This document shows, one piece after another, positions 38,573 through 47,102 of a DNA stretch of 64,000 nt (position 1 is its first letter; every line of letters begins with the position of its first letter). The notes beneath the pieces were generated by a model, which saw only the letters and a program-made list of their open reading frames with translations, did not search any database and was not told the DNA's origin. Source of the stretch: Rhizobium rosettiformans (GTDB lineage Bacteria; Pseudomonadota; Alphaproteobacteria; Rhizobiales; Rhizobiaceae); the NCBI RefSeq assembly GCF_016806065.1, contig NZ_CP032405.1, forward strand, positions 1,826,001 to 1,890,000. Direction: 5' to 3'. A program made the position numbers and the translations under genes.

Positions 38573-39192
38573 CGCCGGTGCTGGATGATCTGATCACCGA
38601 GATCGAGCGGCGGGCGCAGGATGGTGCCCGCTTGCTCGTTGGCGTCGCCGGACCGCCGGGTGCGGGAAAGTCGACGCTGGCAGATCGCCTGCACGAGATA
38701 CTCGTGGAGAGGGGCCACCGCAGCGCGGTCCTGCCGATGGATGGCTTCCACCTCGACAATGCAATCCTTGAACAGCGCGGTGACATCGCCCGCAAGGGCG
38801 CTCCGCATACCTTCGACATCAGGGGCCTGGGCGACCTGCTGAGAGCCGTCAAGGCCGGCGGCGAAGTCTTCACGCCCGTCTTCGATCGTGACCGCGAACT
38901 CGCCATCGCCGCCGCTCGATGCATTGTAGCGGAAGATCGCATCGTCATTGCCGAGGGCAACTATCTGCTGCTGCAGCAGGGGCGCTGGGCGAGCCTCGCG
39001 GATCTCTTCGACCTTACCGTCATGGTCGCGCCGCCGATCGAAGAACTGGAGCGCAGGCTCGTGGCACGCTGGACCCATTATGGTCTCACACCGGCACAGA
39101 TCGAAGCGAAAGTAGAAAGCAACGATTTGCCCAATGGCAGGCTCGTCCTCGAGCGTAGCGCCGCAGCAGATTTTACCTTCCATACCTTCTGA
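38569..39192 (+). CDS. frcK: FrcK-like kinase
   Basis: 207-residue P-loop kinase of the uridine kinase/phosphoribulokinase type: Walker A GPPGAGKST at about 28-36, substrate segment LPMDGFHLDN, and VIAEGNYLLL. In Sinorhizobium meliloti frcK ends the fructose operon and is thought to be a sugar kinase, though its substrate is not firmly settled. The start overlaps frcA by 4 bases. A separate PfkB fructokinase lies at 45893-46819. Confidence 0.9.
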   Translation: MTPVLDDLITEIERRAQDGARLLVGVAGPPGAGKSTLADRLHEILVERGHRSAVLPMDGFHLDNAILEQRGDIARKGAPHTFDIRGLGDLLRAVKAGGEVFTPVFDRDRELAIAAARCIVAEDRIVIAEGNYLLLQQGRWASLADLFDLTVMVAPPIEELERRLVARWTHYGLTPAQIEAKVESNDLPNGRLVLERSAAADFTFHTF

Positions 39193-39394
39193 TTGCGCCA
39201 GGTGCAGAGCATAGTCGAGCCTGCGAAAATTCTTAAGTTCTAATTAAATGTGCCATCGGTAAAATTGTACCGGTTTGGTTCAGCGAATTTCAGCCTCCCC
39301 CTGATACAACTCCTCCATGAAAGGTTAACGCAGTTCCCGTCCGGCCTGGAAGGCTGACGGAGCCCGGGCTGGGCGTGTTTATGGGGGTTTGGAA

Positions 39395-39790
39395 ATGGCC
39401 ATACTAATTGTCGAAGACAATCCGACCAATGCGATGATCATCAAGCATCTCGCAAGGAAGGTCACCGTCGAGGAGATCAAGGTCGCCGGCGACGGCAACA
39501 CGGCTCTGATGCTGTGTCATGCCGAGAACTTCGAAATGTTGATTGTGGACCACCTGCTGCCGGGTATGTCCGGGCTTCAGTTCGTCAAGGCTGTGCGCCT
39601 GATGGACCGTTACCGTGATGTTCCTGTGGTGATGGTGACGGCGGACGACGAGCCGCGTCTTCGCGAAGAAGCAAAAGCCGCCGGTATCACGGACTTCCTG
39701 CAAAAGCCGGTTGAAGCGGTCGCCTTCCGCAAGCTGCTTTCGGATCACCTCGGCGCGGGCGCCGTGCATCCTGAACTGCGTTCGGCCTGA
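39395..39790 (+). CDS. Single-domain response regulator
   Basis: 131 residues, one receiver domain and no output domain (CheY/Spo0F-like). Acidic pair in IVEDNP, phospho-acceptor Asp52 in LIVDHLLPGMSG, Thr/Ala switch in VTADDE and Lys in LQKPVEA. First gene of a four-gene signalling unit with a periplasmic protein, a hybrid kinase and an HD-GYP regulator; it may act as a phosphate sink or relay. ATG at 39395 was chosen over the in-frame TTG two codons earlier. Confidence 0.92.
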   Translation: MAILIVEDNPTNAMIIKHLARKVTVEEIKVAGDGNTALMLCHAENFEMLIVDHLLPGMSGLQFVKAVRLMDRYRDVPVVMVTADDEPRLREEAKAAGITDFLQKPVEAVAFRKLLSDHLGAGAVHPELRSA

Positions 39791-39807
39791 TCGGAAGGAG
39801 CTGCACC

Positions 39808-40302
39808 ATGAAGAGCATTATCGCTGCGATACTTGCAATTGGTCTCTCGGCAACGGCCGCCCTGGCGCTGGAGGCGCCGAGCGGACCGGTCGTGCTGACC
39901 GTGACGGGCAAGATCACCAATACCAATGCCGGTGACGCCGCTCAGTTCGACATGGCGATGCTGGAGAAGCTGAAAGGCCGCAAGGGCGAGATGGAAACGC
40001 CCTGGACAACTGGCAGGGTCACCTTCGAAGGTCCGCTCCTGCGCGAAGTCCTCGCTGCAGTCGGTGCGACCGGCAAGAGCCTGAAGGTCCGCGCCCTGAA
40101 CGACTACGCCGCCGATGTGCCGGCTGACGACGCGAAGCTCGACACCATGCTGGCGACCAAGCTCGACGGCAAGCCGATGTCGGTCCGCGACAAGGGCCCG
40201 CTGATGCTGGTCTATCCATTCGATCTGAATGCAGACCTTTACAACGAGAAGTACTTCTCGCGGTCTGTCTGGCAGATCAAGGAAATCGAGGTCGGCCAGT
40301 GA
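39808..40302 (+). CDS. Periplasmic molybdopterin-fold protein without the metal-binding cysteine
   Basis: 164 residues with a signal peptide (cleaved near AALAL). The mature part resembles the oxidoreductase molybdopterin-binding fold: TTGRVTFEGPLLREVLAAVG, LNDYAADVPADDA, RDKGPLMLVYPFD and a C-terminal SVWQIKEIEV. There is no cysteine anywhere, so it cannot ligate molybdenum in the sulfite-oxidase manner. It starts 18 bases after the response regulator gene and overlaps the hybrid kinase gene by 4 bases. It is therefore probably a periplasmic ligand-binding partner of that kinase, which is inference. Confidence 0.8.
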   Translation: MKSIIAAILAIGLSATAALALEAPSGPVVLTVTGKITNTNAGDAAQFDMAMLEKLKGRKGEMETPWTTGRVTFEGPLLREVLAAVGATGKSLKVRALNDYAADVPADDAKLDTMLATKLDGKPMSVRDKGPLMLVYPFDLNADLYNEKYFSRSVWQIKEIEVGQ

Positions 40303-42560
40303 CAATGACAGGCGCCACAGCACGGAAATTTGCAGGCGGAGGCACGGTTGCCTTCGTCCTGCAGACCGTGTCTGCGGTGCTTCTGATCGTGCTTCTGGTG
40401 CTCTTCGTCGATATCGCGCGCCAATACCGGATCATGGAGGATGGCGTCCGTGAAAATTCGCTCTGGTCCGTATATCAACTGGACCGCGAAGTGCGGCAGT
40501 TCAATCATAGCCTGACCGGTGTAAACGGCGATCCACAGGATGCCCGGCTGCTCGACGAACTGTCCCTGCGCTACGACATCCTCTATTCCCGCGTCTCGAT
40601 CCTCGATCAGGCAAAATTCGGGACCTATTTCTCCGGCGACGAGCATATTCGCGGCTACATCGCCGCCGTGACGGAAGGTGTCCGCGCGATACAGCCGATG
40701 TTCGATGCCTACGCTGCCGGGACGGTGCCTACTTCCGAACAGTTGGCTGAGCTCGACACGGCGCTGGTTTCCATGGGGCGCGTGGCAGAGGATTTCCTGC
40801 TCTATACCAACACCCGTGTCAGCCATGAACGGGCAGACAGCCGGTCGACGATCCTCAACTTGGAGCGAACCTCCACCGTCATGTTGACCCTGCTGATGGT
40901 GTCGGTGGTCTTCCTCGTCGTCACGCTCAATCGGCAGCTTCGCTCGGTCCGTCAGTCGAGCCACGAATTGCAGGTCATGGCGACCCAATTGAGCGAGGCC
41001 TATGAAGCGGCCGATGCCGGTAACCGCGCGAAGTCGCAATTCATGGCCACCATGGGCCACGAGATCCGCACGCCGCTGAATGCGATCCTCGGCATGTCGG
41101 AACTGCTCGAACTCTCGGAACTGCCCGACGACACGATCCAGAGCGTCAAGACCATCCGCTCTTCCGGCGAAGCCTTGCTCGAGATCATCAACGAGATCCT
41201 CGACTTCTCCAAGATCGAGCACGGCAAGCTGGAGCTGGAAGAGCGTGCCTTCGACGTTTGCGCGCTCGCTGAAAGCACGGTCAGCATCATCCGCGGCCGC
41301 GCCGACGATCACGAAAACACCGTGATCCTCGACCTGCCGGATTCTCTGCAGGCGCTTTACGTCAAGACCGACCCGACGCGCCTGCGACAGGTCTTGCTCA
41401 ATCTGCTATCGAATGCCGTCAAGTTCACTCATCAAGGAACGGTCACGCTGCGCCTGCGTGACTTCTACCGCGAAGGCAAGCTGATGATCCGCTTCGAGGT
41501 GGAAGATACGGGCATCGGCATCGATGAGGCCGGCCTCGACAAACTGTTCAAGCCCTTTTCTCAGGTCGATGCCTCGATCAGCCGTCGCTACGGTGGCACC
41601 GGTCTCGGCCTCACCATCTGCAAGCAGATCGTTGAAAAGCTGGGCGGTGAACTCGGCATGAGCAGCACTGTCGGCGTTGGTTCGATCTTCTGGTTCGAAC
41701 TGGGCGTTGTCCCGGTAACCCGCGAAGAAGCGAACGGCCTCGCTGCCAAGGTCGTCGCCGAAGAGACGTTGCCGCGATGCCGCATCCTGTTGGTCGAAGA
41801 CAACAAGGTGAACCAGATTGTCGCCACCCGTTTCCTGGCGCGACTGGGCCAGGATGTCGAGATTGCCAATGACGGTGCTGAGGCCGTGTCCATTACTCGC
41901 GAGCAGCGCTTCGATTTGATCCTCATGGACATGCAGATGCCTGTCATGGACGGCATCGAGGCGACGAAGCGCATCATTGCTGAGCGCGGGCCCTCTGCCG
42001 ATGTGCCGATCATCGCCATGACCGCCAACGCTTCTGACGACGATCGACGCCGTTGCCTTGATGCGGGCATGCAGGGATTTGAATCCAAGCCAGTGACACT
42101 TGAGAGATTGAAGAAAATGATTGCCCATACGACGTCTTCCGCACGCGAAAGTGCGCCGGCAACGGCCACGACGACGGCCCCGCAGAAGCTTGAATTGCCT
42201 GAGCTCGATCTCGCCGAGATTCCGCTTCAGGCCATGCCTGCCCTCGGCATCGAGGGATTGGACGAAGCGCGTCACGCCGAACTGGTGGATGCCCTGGGCG
42301 AAGAGGTGTTCCAGGAGCTGGTGGAATCCTTCTTCGACGATGCGACCAGTCTGCTTGACGAACTGAACGAGGCCCTTCGCCGCAACGACCCTGAGAAAAT
42401 CGACCGTGTCCTGCACACCATCAAGGGCGCAGCCTCGAATGTCGGCTTGAATGATCTGGCCGTAAAGGCCCATGCGTTGCGCAGCCAGAGACCGGCTGCT
42501 GCGGATATCGAAATGCTGGGCGAGGAAATTCTCGCTCTGAAATTCAAACTGGTTGCCTGA
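40299..42560 (+). CDS. Hybrid sensor histidine kinase with receiver and HPt domains
   Basis: 753 residues. TM1 at about 20-40, periplasmic helical sensor at about 41-190, TM2 at about 191-210. Kinase core: phospho-acceptor His254 in MGHEIRTPLNAILG, N box NLLSNAVKF (Asn372), G1 DTGIGID, G2 GGTGLGLTI. Receiver at about 494-610 with Asp544 in LILMDMQMP. C-terminal HPt with His706 in HTIKGAASNVG. All relay residues are intact, so this is a full multistep phosphorelay protein in one chain. The start is GTG at 40299 with GAGG 7 bases before it, overlapping the upstream stop. Confidence 0.94.
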   Translation: MTMTGATARKFAGGGTVAFVLQTVSAVLLIVLLVLFVDIARQYRIMEDGVRENSLWSVYQLDREVRQFNHSLTGVNGDPQDARLLDELSLRYDILYSRVSILDQAKFGTYFSGDEHIRGYIAAVTEGVRAIQPMFDAYAAGTVPTSEQLAELDTALVSMGRVAEDFLLYTNTRVSHERADSRSTILNLERTSTVMLTLLMVSVVFLVVTLNRQLRSVRQSSHELQVMATQLSEAYEAADAGNRAKSQFMATMGHEIRTPLNAILGMSELLELSELPDDTIQSVKTIRSSGEALLEIINEILDFSKIEHGKLELEERAFDVCALAESTVSIIRGRADDHENTVILDLPDSLQALYVKTDPTRLRQVLLNLLSNAVKFTHQGTVTLRLRDFYREGKLMIRFEVEDTGIGIDEAGLDKLFKPFSQVDASISRRYGGTGLGLTICKQIVEKLGGELGMSSTVGVGSIFWFELGVVPVTREEANGLAAKVVAEETLPRCRILLVEDNKVNQIVATRFLARLGQDVEIANDGAEAVSITREQRFDLILMDMQMPVMDGIEATKRIIAERGPSADVPIIAMTANASDDDRRRCLDAGMQGFESKPVTLERLKKMIAHTTSSARESAPATATTTAPQKLELPELDLAEIPLQAMPALGIEGLDEARHAELVDALGEEVFQELVESFFDDATSLLDELNEALRRNDPEKIDRVLHTIKGAASNVGLNDLAVKAHALRSQRPAAADIEMLGEEILALKFKLVA

Positions 42561-42577
42561 GAAGCACGGAGGCGTTC

Positions 42578-43663
42578 ATGCGTATTTTGTTGGTGGACGA
42601 CAACAGCACCAATCTGAAGCTCCTGACGAAGCTCGTCGGTAAGCTCGATCACTGCGAAGCCTTGCCTTTTGCGAGCCCCGATTCCGTGCTGTCAGCCCTG
42701 CCGGAGCTCGATTTCGACATTGCCATCATCGATTACCAGATGCCGGTCTATAATGGGGTGGAGCTCTATACGGAGATCGTCCGTTTCGAGAAATATGCCA
42801 ACGTCCCGGTGATCTTCGTCACCGCCGACAAGGACATGACGACCCGCATGGCGGCTCTCAATGCCGGTGCGATCGATTTCCTCACCAAGCCGGTGAACCC
42901 GGTCGAGTTTCAGGCGCGTGTACAGAACATCGTCAGCCTCGCCCGTGCCCGGCGCCAACTGGCCGACCAAGCCGAGTGGCTTCGCCGCGAGGTCGAACGT
43001 GCCGTGGGCGAACTGCGCGAGCGCGAGCAGGAGATCATCCATCGCCTGACGCTCGCTGCCGAGTACAAGGACCCGGAGACGGCCCGCCACACATTGCGAG
43101 TGGCGGCCTATTCGGAAGCGATCGCGATCGAACTGGGTCTGCCGAGCCATGTCTGCCACGACATCCGGCTGGCGGCTCCCATGCACGATATCGGCAAGGT
43201 CGCGATGCCCGACACGGTGCTTCTGAAGCAGGGGCGTCTGACGGAAGCCGAATATCGCCAGATGCAGTCGCATGCGGAGATCGGCAGCGACATTCTCGGC
43301 CGCTCCCGTTCCTCGCTTCTGCAACTGGCCTCGGAGATTGCCGCCAGCCACCATGAGCGCTGGGACGGTCAGGGTTATCCGAACCGACTCGTGGGGACTG
43401 CAATCCCGATCTCCGGGCGCATCGTCTGCGTGGCCGACAACTTCGACGCTTTGACGACGGAACGCCCTTACAAGCCGGCCTGGAGCTTTGAGCGCACGGT
43501 CGAGCATATCCTCGGCCGCGCCGGCACCCAGTTCGATCCGGATTGTGTGGCCGCCTTCGAGCGGGCGCTTCCAAGGATCCAGGCAATCATGGAGCAGGAT
43601 CGCCGCGAGCAGATGGAGGAGGCCGACAAGGCGGTGGCTTCCGCGAACGAACGGGTTGCCTGA
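42578..43663 (+). CDS. Response regulator with HD-GYP domain (c-di-GMP phosphodiesterase)
   Basis: 361 residues. Receiver (1-120) with Asp52 in IAIIDYQMP and Lys in LTKPVNP, a coiled-coil linker, then an HD-GYP domain: MHDIGKVAMPD (His203, Asp204) and HHERWDGQGYP (258-268). Metal-binding and GYP residues are intact, so it should hydrolyse c-di-GMP. It begins 17 bases after the hybrid kinase and is its likely target. The output would be lower c-di-GMP on receipt of the periplasmic signal. Confidence 0.95.
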   Translation: MRILLVDDNSTNLKLLTKLVGKLDHCEALPFASPDSVLSALPELDFDIAIIDYQMPVYNGVELYTEIVRFEKYANVPVIFVTADKDMTTRMAALNAGAIDFLTKPVNPVEFQARVQNIVSLARARRQLADQAEWLRREVERAVGELREREQEIIHRLTLAAEYKDPETARHTLRVAAYSEAIAIELGLPSHVCHDIRLAAPMHDIGKVAMPDTVLLKQGRLTEAEYRQMQSHAEIGSDILGRSRSSLLQLASEIAASHHERWDGQGYPNRLVGTAIPISGRIVCVADNFDALTTERPYKPAWSFERTVEHILGRAGTQFDPDCVAAFERALPRIQAIMEQDRREQMEEADKAVASANERVA

Positions 43664-43729
43664 TCCTTTGATCCGGCGGGATGGACATGCTAAGGGCGGC
43701 GAGTTCTCGTCAAGCCGGAGGCTCGCCCC

Positions 43730-44767
43730 ATGTCATCTCTCACCATCCGCCGCCCCGACGATTGGCATCTGCATCTGCGTGACGGCGCCATGCTGGAAGG
43801 CGTGATCGGCGACACCAGCCGGCACTTCGCCCGTGCGATCATCATGCCGAATCTCGTGCCGCCGGTGGTGACGACCGATGACGCGCGTGCCTATCGCGAG
43901 CGGATCCTGAAGGCGGTGCCTGCGGGCGATCGCTTTGAGCCATTGATGACGCTCTATCTCACGGAACACACCAATCCCGATGACGTGGAGGAGGGCAAGC
44001 GCTCCGGCCTGATCACGGCGGTGAAGCTTTACCCGGCCGGTGCCACGACCAATTCCCATGGCGGCGTGCGCGACATGGAAAAGGCGATGCCCGTGCTCGA
44101 GCGCATGGCCAAGGTCGGCCTGCCGCTCTGCGTTCATGGCGAAGTGACGACGCCCGAAGTTGACATCTTCGATCGCGAAAAGGTCTTCATCGACACGGTC
44201 CTCGATCCGCTACGCAAGCGCCTGCCGGAACTGAAAGTGACCATGGAGCATGTGACGACTGAAGACGGCATCCAGTATATCCGCAGCGCCGATCGCAACC
44301 TTGCCGGCTCCATCACCACCCATCACCTGATCATCAACCGCAACGACATTCTCGTCGGCGGCATCCAGCCACATTATTACTGCCTGCCGGTCGCCAAGCG
44401 CGAGAACCATCGACAGGCGCTGCGCAAGGCGGCCGTCTCCGGCGATGCCAGGTTCTTCCTCGGTACCGACAGCGCGCCGCATGTCGATCCGTCGAAAGAA
44501 TGCGCCTGCGGCTGCGCCGGCATCTACACCTCGATCAACACCATGAGCTGCCTTGCCCATGTCTTCGAACAGGAAAACGCACTGGACAAGCTCGAGGCCT
44601 TCACCTCGTTGAACGGGCCGGCCTGGTATGGCCTGCCCGCAAACGAAGAGACCATCACCCTCGTCAAGCGCGAGGAGCCGGTCGAGTTCCCGGGCAAGAT
44701 CTTCACGGGCGCCGGGCCGGTGACGGTCTTCAATCCGAAATTCCCGCTGCACTGGGATGTCGCCTGA
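43730..44767 (+). CDS. pyrC: Dihydroorotase
   Basis: Third step of pyrimidine synthesis, cyclising carbamoyl aspartate to dihydroorotate (345 residues, class II). Metal motif HLHLRDG at the N-terminus, the carbamylated Lys segment [15 protein letters not shown], later metal His in HVTTEDG and ITTHHL, and [10 protein letters not shown] with the catalytic Asp. pyrE follows 360 bases downstream, beyond a terminator and a small membrane protein gene on the other strand. Confidence 0.96.
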   Translation: MSSLTIRRPDDWHLHLRDGAMLEGVIGDTSRHFARAIIMPNLVPPVVTTDDARAYRERILKAVPAGDRFEPLMTLYLTEHTNPDDVEEGKRSGLITAVKLYPAGATTNSHGGVRDMEKAMPVLERMAKVGLPLCVHGEVTTPEVDIFDREKVFIDTVLDPLRKRLPELKVTMEHVTTEDGIQYIRSADRNLAGSITTHHLIINRNDILVGGIQPHYYCLPVAKRENHRQALRKAAVSGDARFFLGTDSAPHVDPSKECACGCAGIYTSINTMSCLAHVFEQENALDKLEAFTSLNGPAWYGLPANEETITLVKREEPVEFPGKIFTGAGPVTVFNPKFPLHWDVA

Positions 44768-44771
44768 ACCG

Positions 44772-44807
44772 AAAAATGCCTCGCTGATAACGCGAGGCAT
44801 TTTTTTG
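44772..44807 (+). terminator. Intrinsic terminator of pyrC
   Basis: Perfect 13-bp stem AAAAATGCCTCGC / GCGAGGCATTTTT with a 7-base loop and a T run, 4 bases after the pyrC stop. It also serves the convergent small gene. Confidence 0.92.
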
Positions 44808-44836
44808 AAGGCGTGGAGGGGCTGAAACAGCCTGCG

Positions 44837-44992
44837 TCAGGTTCCGAGCGAGCCGAGCTGCGGCCAGAGGCCAAGCACACCGATCACGATCAGATAGATC
44901 GCGACGACATAATTCAGCAGGCGCGGCATGATCAGGATGAGAACGCCGGCGATGAGGGCGACGAGCGGCTGGATGACGAGCATGTTGTCCAT
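44837..44992 (-). CDS. DUF3096 family small membrane protein
   Basis: 51 residues: MDNMLVIQPLVALIAGVLIL at the N-terminus, then IMPRLLNYVVAIYLIVIGVLGL, i.e. two hydrophobic helices separated by MPR. This matches the DUF3096 pattern, a short inner-membrane family of unknown function. AAGGACAAATCTCC precedes the ATG at 44992. Convergent with pyrC and sharing its terminator region. Confidence 0.85.
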   Translation of the reverse strand: MDNMLVIQPLVALIAGVLILIMPRLLNYVVAIYLIVIGVLGLWPQLGSLGT

Positions 44993-45122
44993 GGAGATTT
45001 GTCCTTCGTGAATGGTGAGCCGTAAAGATTTGTCGAGGCCGATTGTTCCATGCCACGCCCATCTGGCGGCCGGCGCGGCTTGCTGCTATTGCGCTTCTGA
45101 CCGTGTTTGACAGGAGCGCCCG

Positions 45123-45815
45123 ATGATCCAGACCCCCTTCACCGAACCCGCCGTGATGGCAGAACTCGTGGCGAAGATGCTCTGGGAGATCAAGGCGGTG
45201 CATTTCAATGCGGCCGAGCCCTACAAGCTCTCGTCTGGCATGAGGAGCCCTGTCTATATCGACTGCCGCAAGCTTCTGTCCTATCCGCGCGTCCGCTCCA
45301 CCGTCATGGATTTCGCGGCCGCGTCCTTGATGCGCAATGCCGGCTTCGAGCAGTTCGACTGCATCGCCGGCGGCGAGACGGCCGGCATTCCCTTTGCAGC
45401 CCTGCTTGCCGATCGCTTGGGCCTGCCTATGATCTATGTGCGCAAGGCTCCCAAGGGCCACGGCCGCAATGCCCAGATCGAGGGCAACATGCCGGAAGGG
45501 TCGCGCGTCCTCGTCATCGAGGATCTGACGACGGCCGGCGGCAGCATGTTCAAGTTCATCGATGCGATCAGAGCGGCCGGTGGCGTCGTCGATCACGGCA
45601 TCGCACTGTTCTTCTACGGCATCTTCCCGGAGGCCGAGCAGCGTTTCGACGACGGCAAGGTCAAGCTCCACTACATCGCCACCTGGCGCAATGTCCTGGC
45701 CGTCGCCCGCGACCAGAAGCTGTTTGACGAGAAGACCCTGTCGGAAGTCGAGGCCTTCCTCGATGCCCCGCTCGAATGGTCCGGCCGCAATGGCGGGGTT
45801 TCGTCGCTCGCCTGA
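45123..45815 (+). CDS. pyrE: Orotate phosphoribosyltransferase
   Basis: Joins orotate to PRPP to give OMP (230 residues). The PRPP-binding signature [18 protein letters not shown] is complete and the flexible catalytic loop [15 protein letters not shown] carries the Lys/Arg residues. CAGGAGCGCCCG precedes the ATG. It acts two steps after pyrC, and is followed on the same strand by the fructokinase gene. Confidence 0.96.
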   Translation: MIQTPFTEPAVMAELVAKMLWEIKAVHFNAAEPYKLSSGMRSPVYIDCRKLLSYPRVRSTVMDFAAASLMRNAGFEQFDCIAGGETAGIPFAALLADRLGLPMIYVRKAPKGHGRNAQIEGNMPEGSRVLVIEDLTTAGGSMFKFIDAIRAAGGVVDHGIALFFYGIFPEAEQRFDDGKVKLHYIATWRNVLAVARDQKLFDEKTLSEVEAFLDAPLEWSGRNGGVSSLA

Positions 45816-45855
45816 GCAAATGCTCACAGTCGCACTGGAAATACAAGGCGACTTG

Positions 45856-45873
45856 GTTTAAATCGATTGAAAC
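45856..45873. promoter_or_regulatory. LacI-type palindromic operator upstream of fructokinase
   Basis: GTTTAAATCGATTGAAAC, an 18-base dyad with only one mismatched pair and a central CG, 19 bases before the fructokinase start codon. The pattern AANCGNTT is typical of LacI-family sites. The 12-mer TTTAAATCGATT recurs upstream of pgi at 49888-49899. Confidence 0.55.
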
Positions 45874-45892
45874 AGAAAACTGGGAGGTCGAG

Positions 45893-46819
45893 ATGATCCT
45901 GTGTTGCGGCGAAGCGCTGATCGACATGTTGCCACGCGAAACCACGCTCGGCGAGCGCGCTTTTGCGCCCTATGCCGGCGGCGCGATCTTCAACACGGCG
46001 ATCGCCCTCGGTCGGCTGGGCATCGACACCGGCTTCTTCACCGGGCTTTCCGACGACATGCTGGGCGATATTCTGCGCGACACGCTGAAATCCTCCGGCG
46101 TCGATTTTAGCTATTGTGCGACGCTCTCGCGCCCCTGCACGATCGCGCTGGTGAAGCTTACCAACGGTCAGGCATCCTACGCCTTCTACGACGAAAACAC
46201 GGCAGGCCGGATGATATCAGAAGCCGATCTGCCGACGCTCGACGACAGCTGCGAAGCCCTGCATTTCGGCGCGATCAGCCTGATTCCGGAACCCTGCGGC
46301 TCGACCTATGAGGCGCTGATGACCCGCGAGCACAAGACCCGCGTCATCTCGCTCGACCCCAATATCCGCCCCGGCTTCATCAAGGACAAGCAGGCTCACC
46401 AGGCCCGCATCGCCCGCATGGCCGACATGTCCGACATCCTGAAATTCTCCGACGAAGACCTCGACTGGTTCGATCTGCCGGGCACCCAGGACGAACGCGC
46501 CGCCCACTGGCTGACGCGCGGCGCCAAGCTCGTGGTGCTGACCAAGGGGGCTGAAGGCGCCACTGCCTATACCGCGAACTTCAAGGTCTCCGTCCCCTCG
46601 AACAAGGTCGAGGTGGTCGACACCGTCGGCGCTGGAGATACGTTCGACGCGGGCATTCTGGCATCGCTCAAGCGCCAGGGTCTGCTGACCAAGGACAAGG
46701 TTGCGACGTTGTCGGAAGACGCCGTGCGCGAGGCGCTGACGGTTGGGGCGAAGGCTGCGGCGGTGACGGTGTCGCGGGCCGGGGCCAACCCGCCGACGGC
46801 GGCTGAGATTGGGTTCTGA
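45893..46819 (+). CDS. frk: Fructokinase (PfkB family)
   Basis: 308-residue sugar kinase, probably fructose to fructose 6-phosphate. N-terminal CCGEALIDMLPRET, sugar-site segment YAGGAIFNTAIALGRLG, and the catalytic motif VDTVGAGDTFDAGILASL. GGGAGGTCGAG precedes the ATG at 45893. It acts between the frc fructose importer (35.5-39.2 kb) and pgi (48.2 kb), which takes fructose 6-phosphate to glucose 6-phosphate. A decayed piece resembling its 3' end lies at 47172-47213. Confidence 0.93.
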   Translation: MILCCGEALIDMLPRETTLGERAFAPYAGGAIFNTAIALGRLGIDTGFFTGLSDDMLGDILRDTLKSSGVDFSYCATLSRPCTIALVKLTNGQASYAFYDENTAGRMISEADLPTLDDSCEALHFGAISLIPEPCGSTYEALMTREHKTRVISLDPNIRPGFIKDKQAHQARIARMADMSDILKFSDEDLDWFDLPGTQDERAAHWLTRGAKLVVLTKGAEGATAYTANFKVSVPSNKVEVVDTVGAGDTFDAGILASLKRQGLLTKDKVATLSEDAVREALTVGAKAAAVTVSRAGANPPTAAEIGF

Positions 46820-46832
46820 GGCATCGGAAGTG

Positions 46833-46870
46833 GTAGTCGATAAGTTCGTCTCGACGAACTTATCGACTAC
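46833..46870. repeat. 38-bp perfect palindrome at the edge of the frk-pgi islet
   Basis: Two 18-base arms beginning GTAGTCGATAAGTTCGTC, exact reverse complements, with only TC between them. It starts 14 bases after the frk stop, and its right arm contains the last codons of the decayed antitoxin (46860-47090). It may serve as a transcript end for frk but has no T run. An inverted duplication left by a rearrangement is more likely. Confidence 0.8.
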
Positions 46871-47090
46871 TCGCCTCGTTCCGATCAAACCTGAAGTCGG
46901 CCGACCGCCGACCACGGAAGGCTCACAGGCGCTGAAGAAGGTCTTGCCGCGCGGGCTTACGTGCAACATCGAGCGCGCGCCAGTCTGCAGCGCGAATTTC
47001 GATGTCATCACCTTCCTTCAGGTTCAGCGCTTCGACCACGTTGGCGGGAAGGCGCACTGCAAGGCTATTGCCCCATTTCGCGATCTACAT
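46860..47090 (-). pseudogene. Decayed AbrB/MazE-family antitoxin (two in-frame stop codons)
   Basis: The minus-strand frame from ATG at 47090 to TAA at 46860 is 77 codons with no frameshift. It reads M-stop-IAKWGNSLAVRLPANVVEAL, then LNLKEGDDIEIRAADW, KPARQDLLQRL, stop, AFRGRRSADFRFDRNEASSR. This is the SpoVT/AbrB-type antitoxin pattern along its full usual length. Codon 2 is TAG (CAG expected in MQIAKWGNS homologues) and codon 56 is TGA (CGA/Arg expected before AFRG). No toxin gene fits downstream, where only 41 bases separate it from frk. An operator-like repeat is kept upstream. Confidence 0.8.
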
Positions 47091-47102
47091 GGGAATCCCA
47101 AG

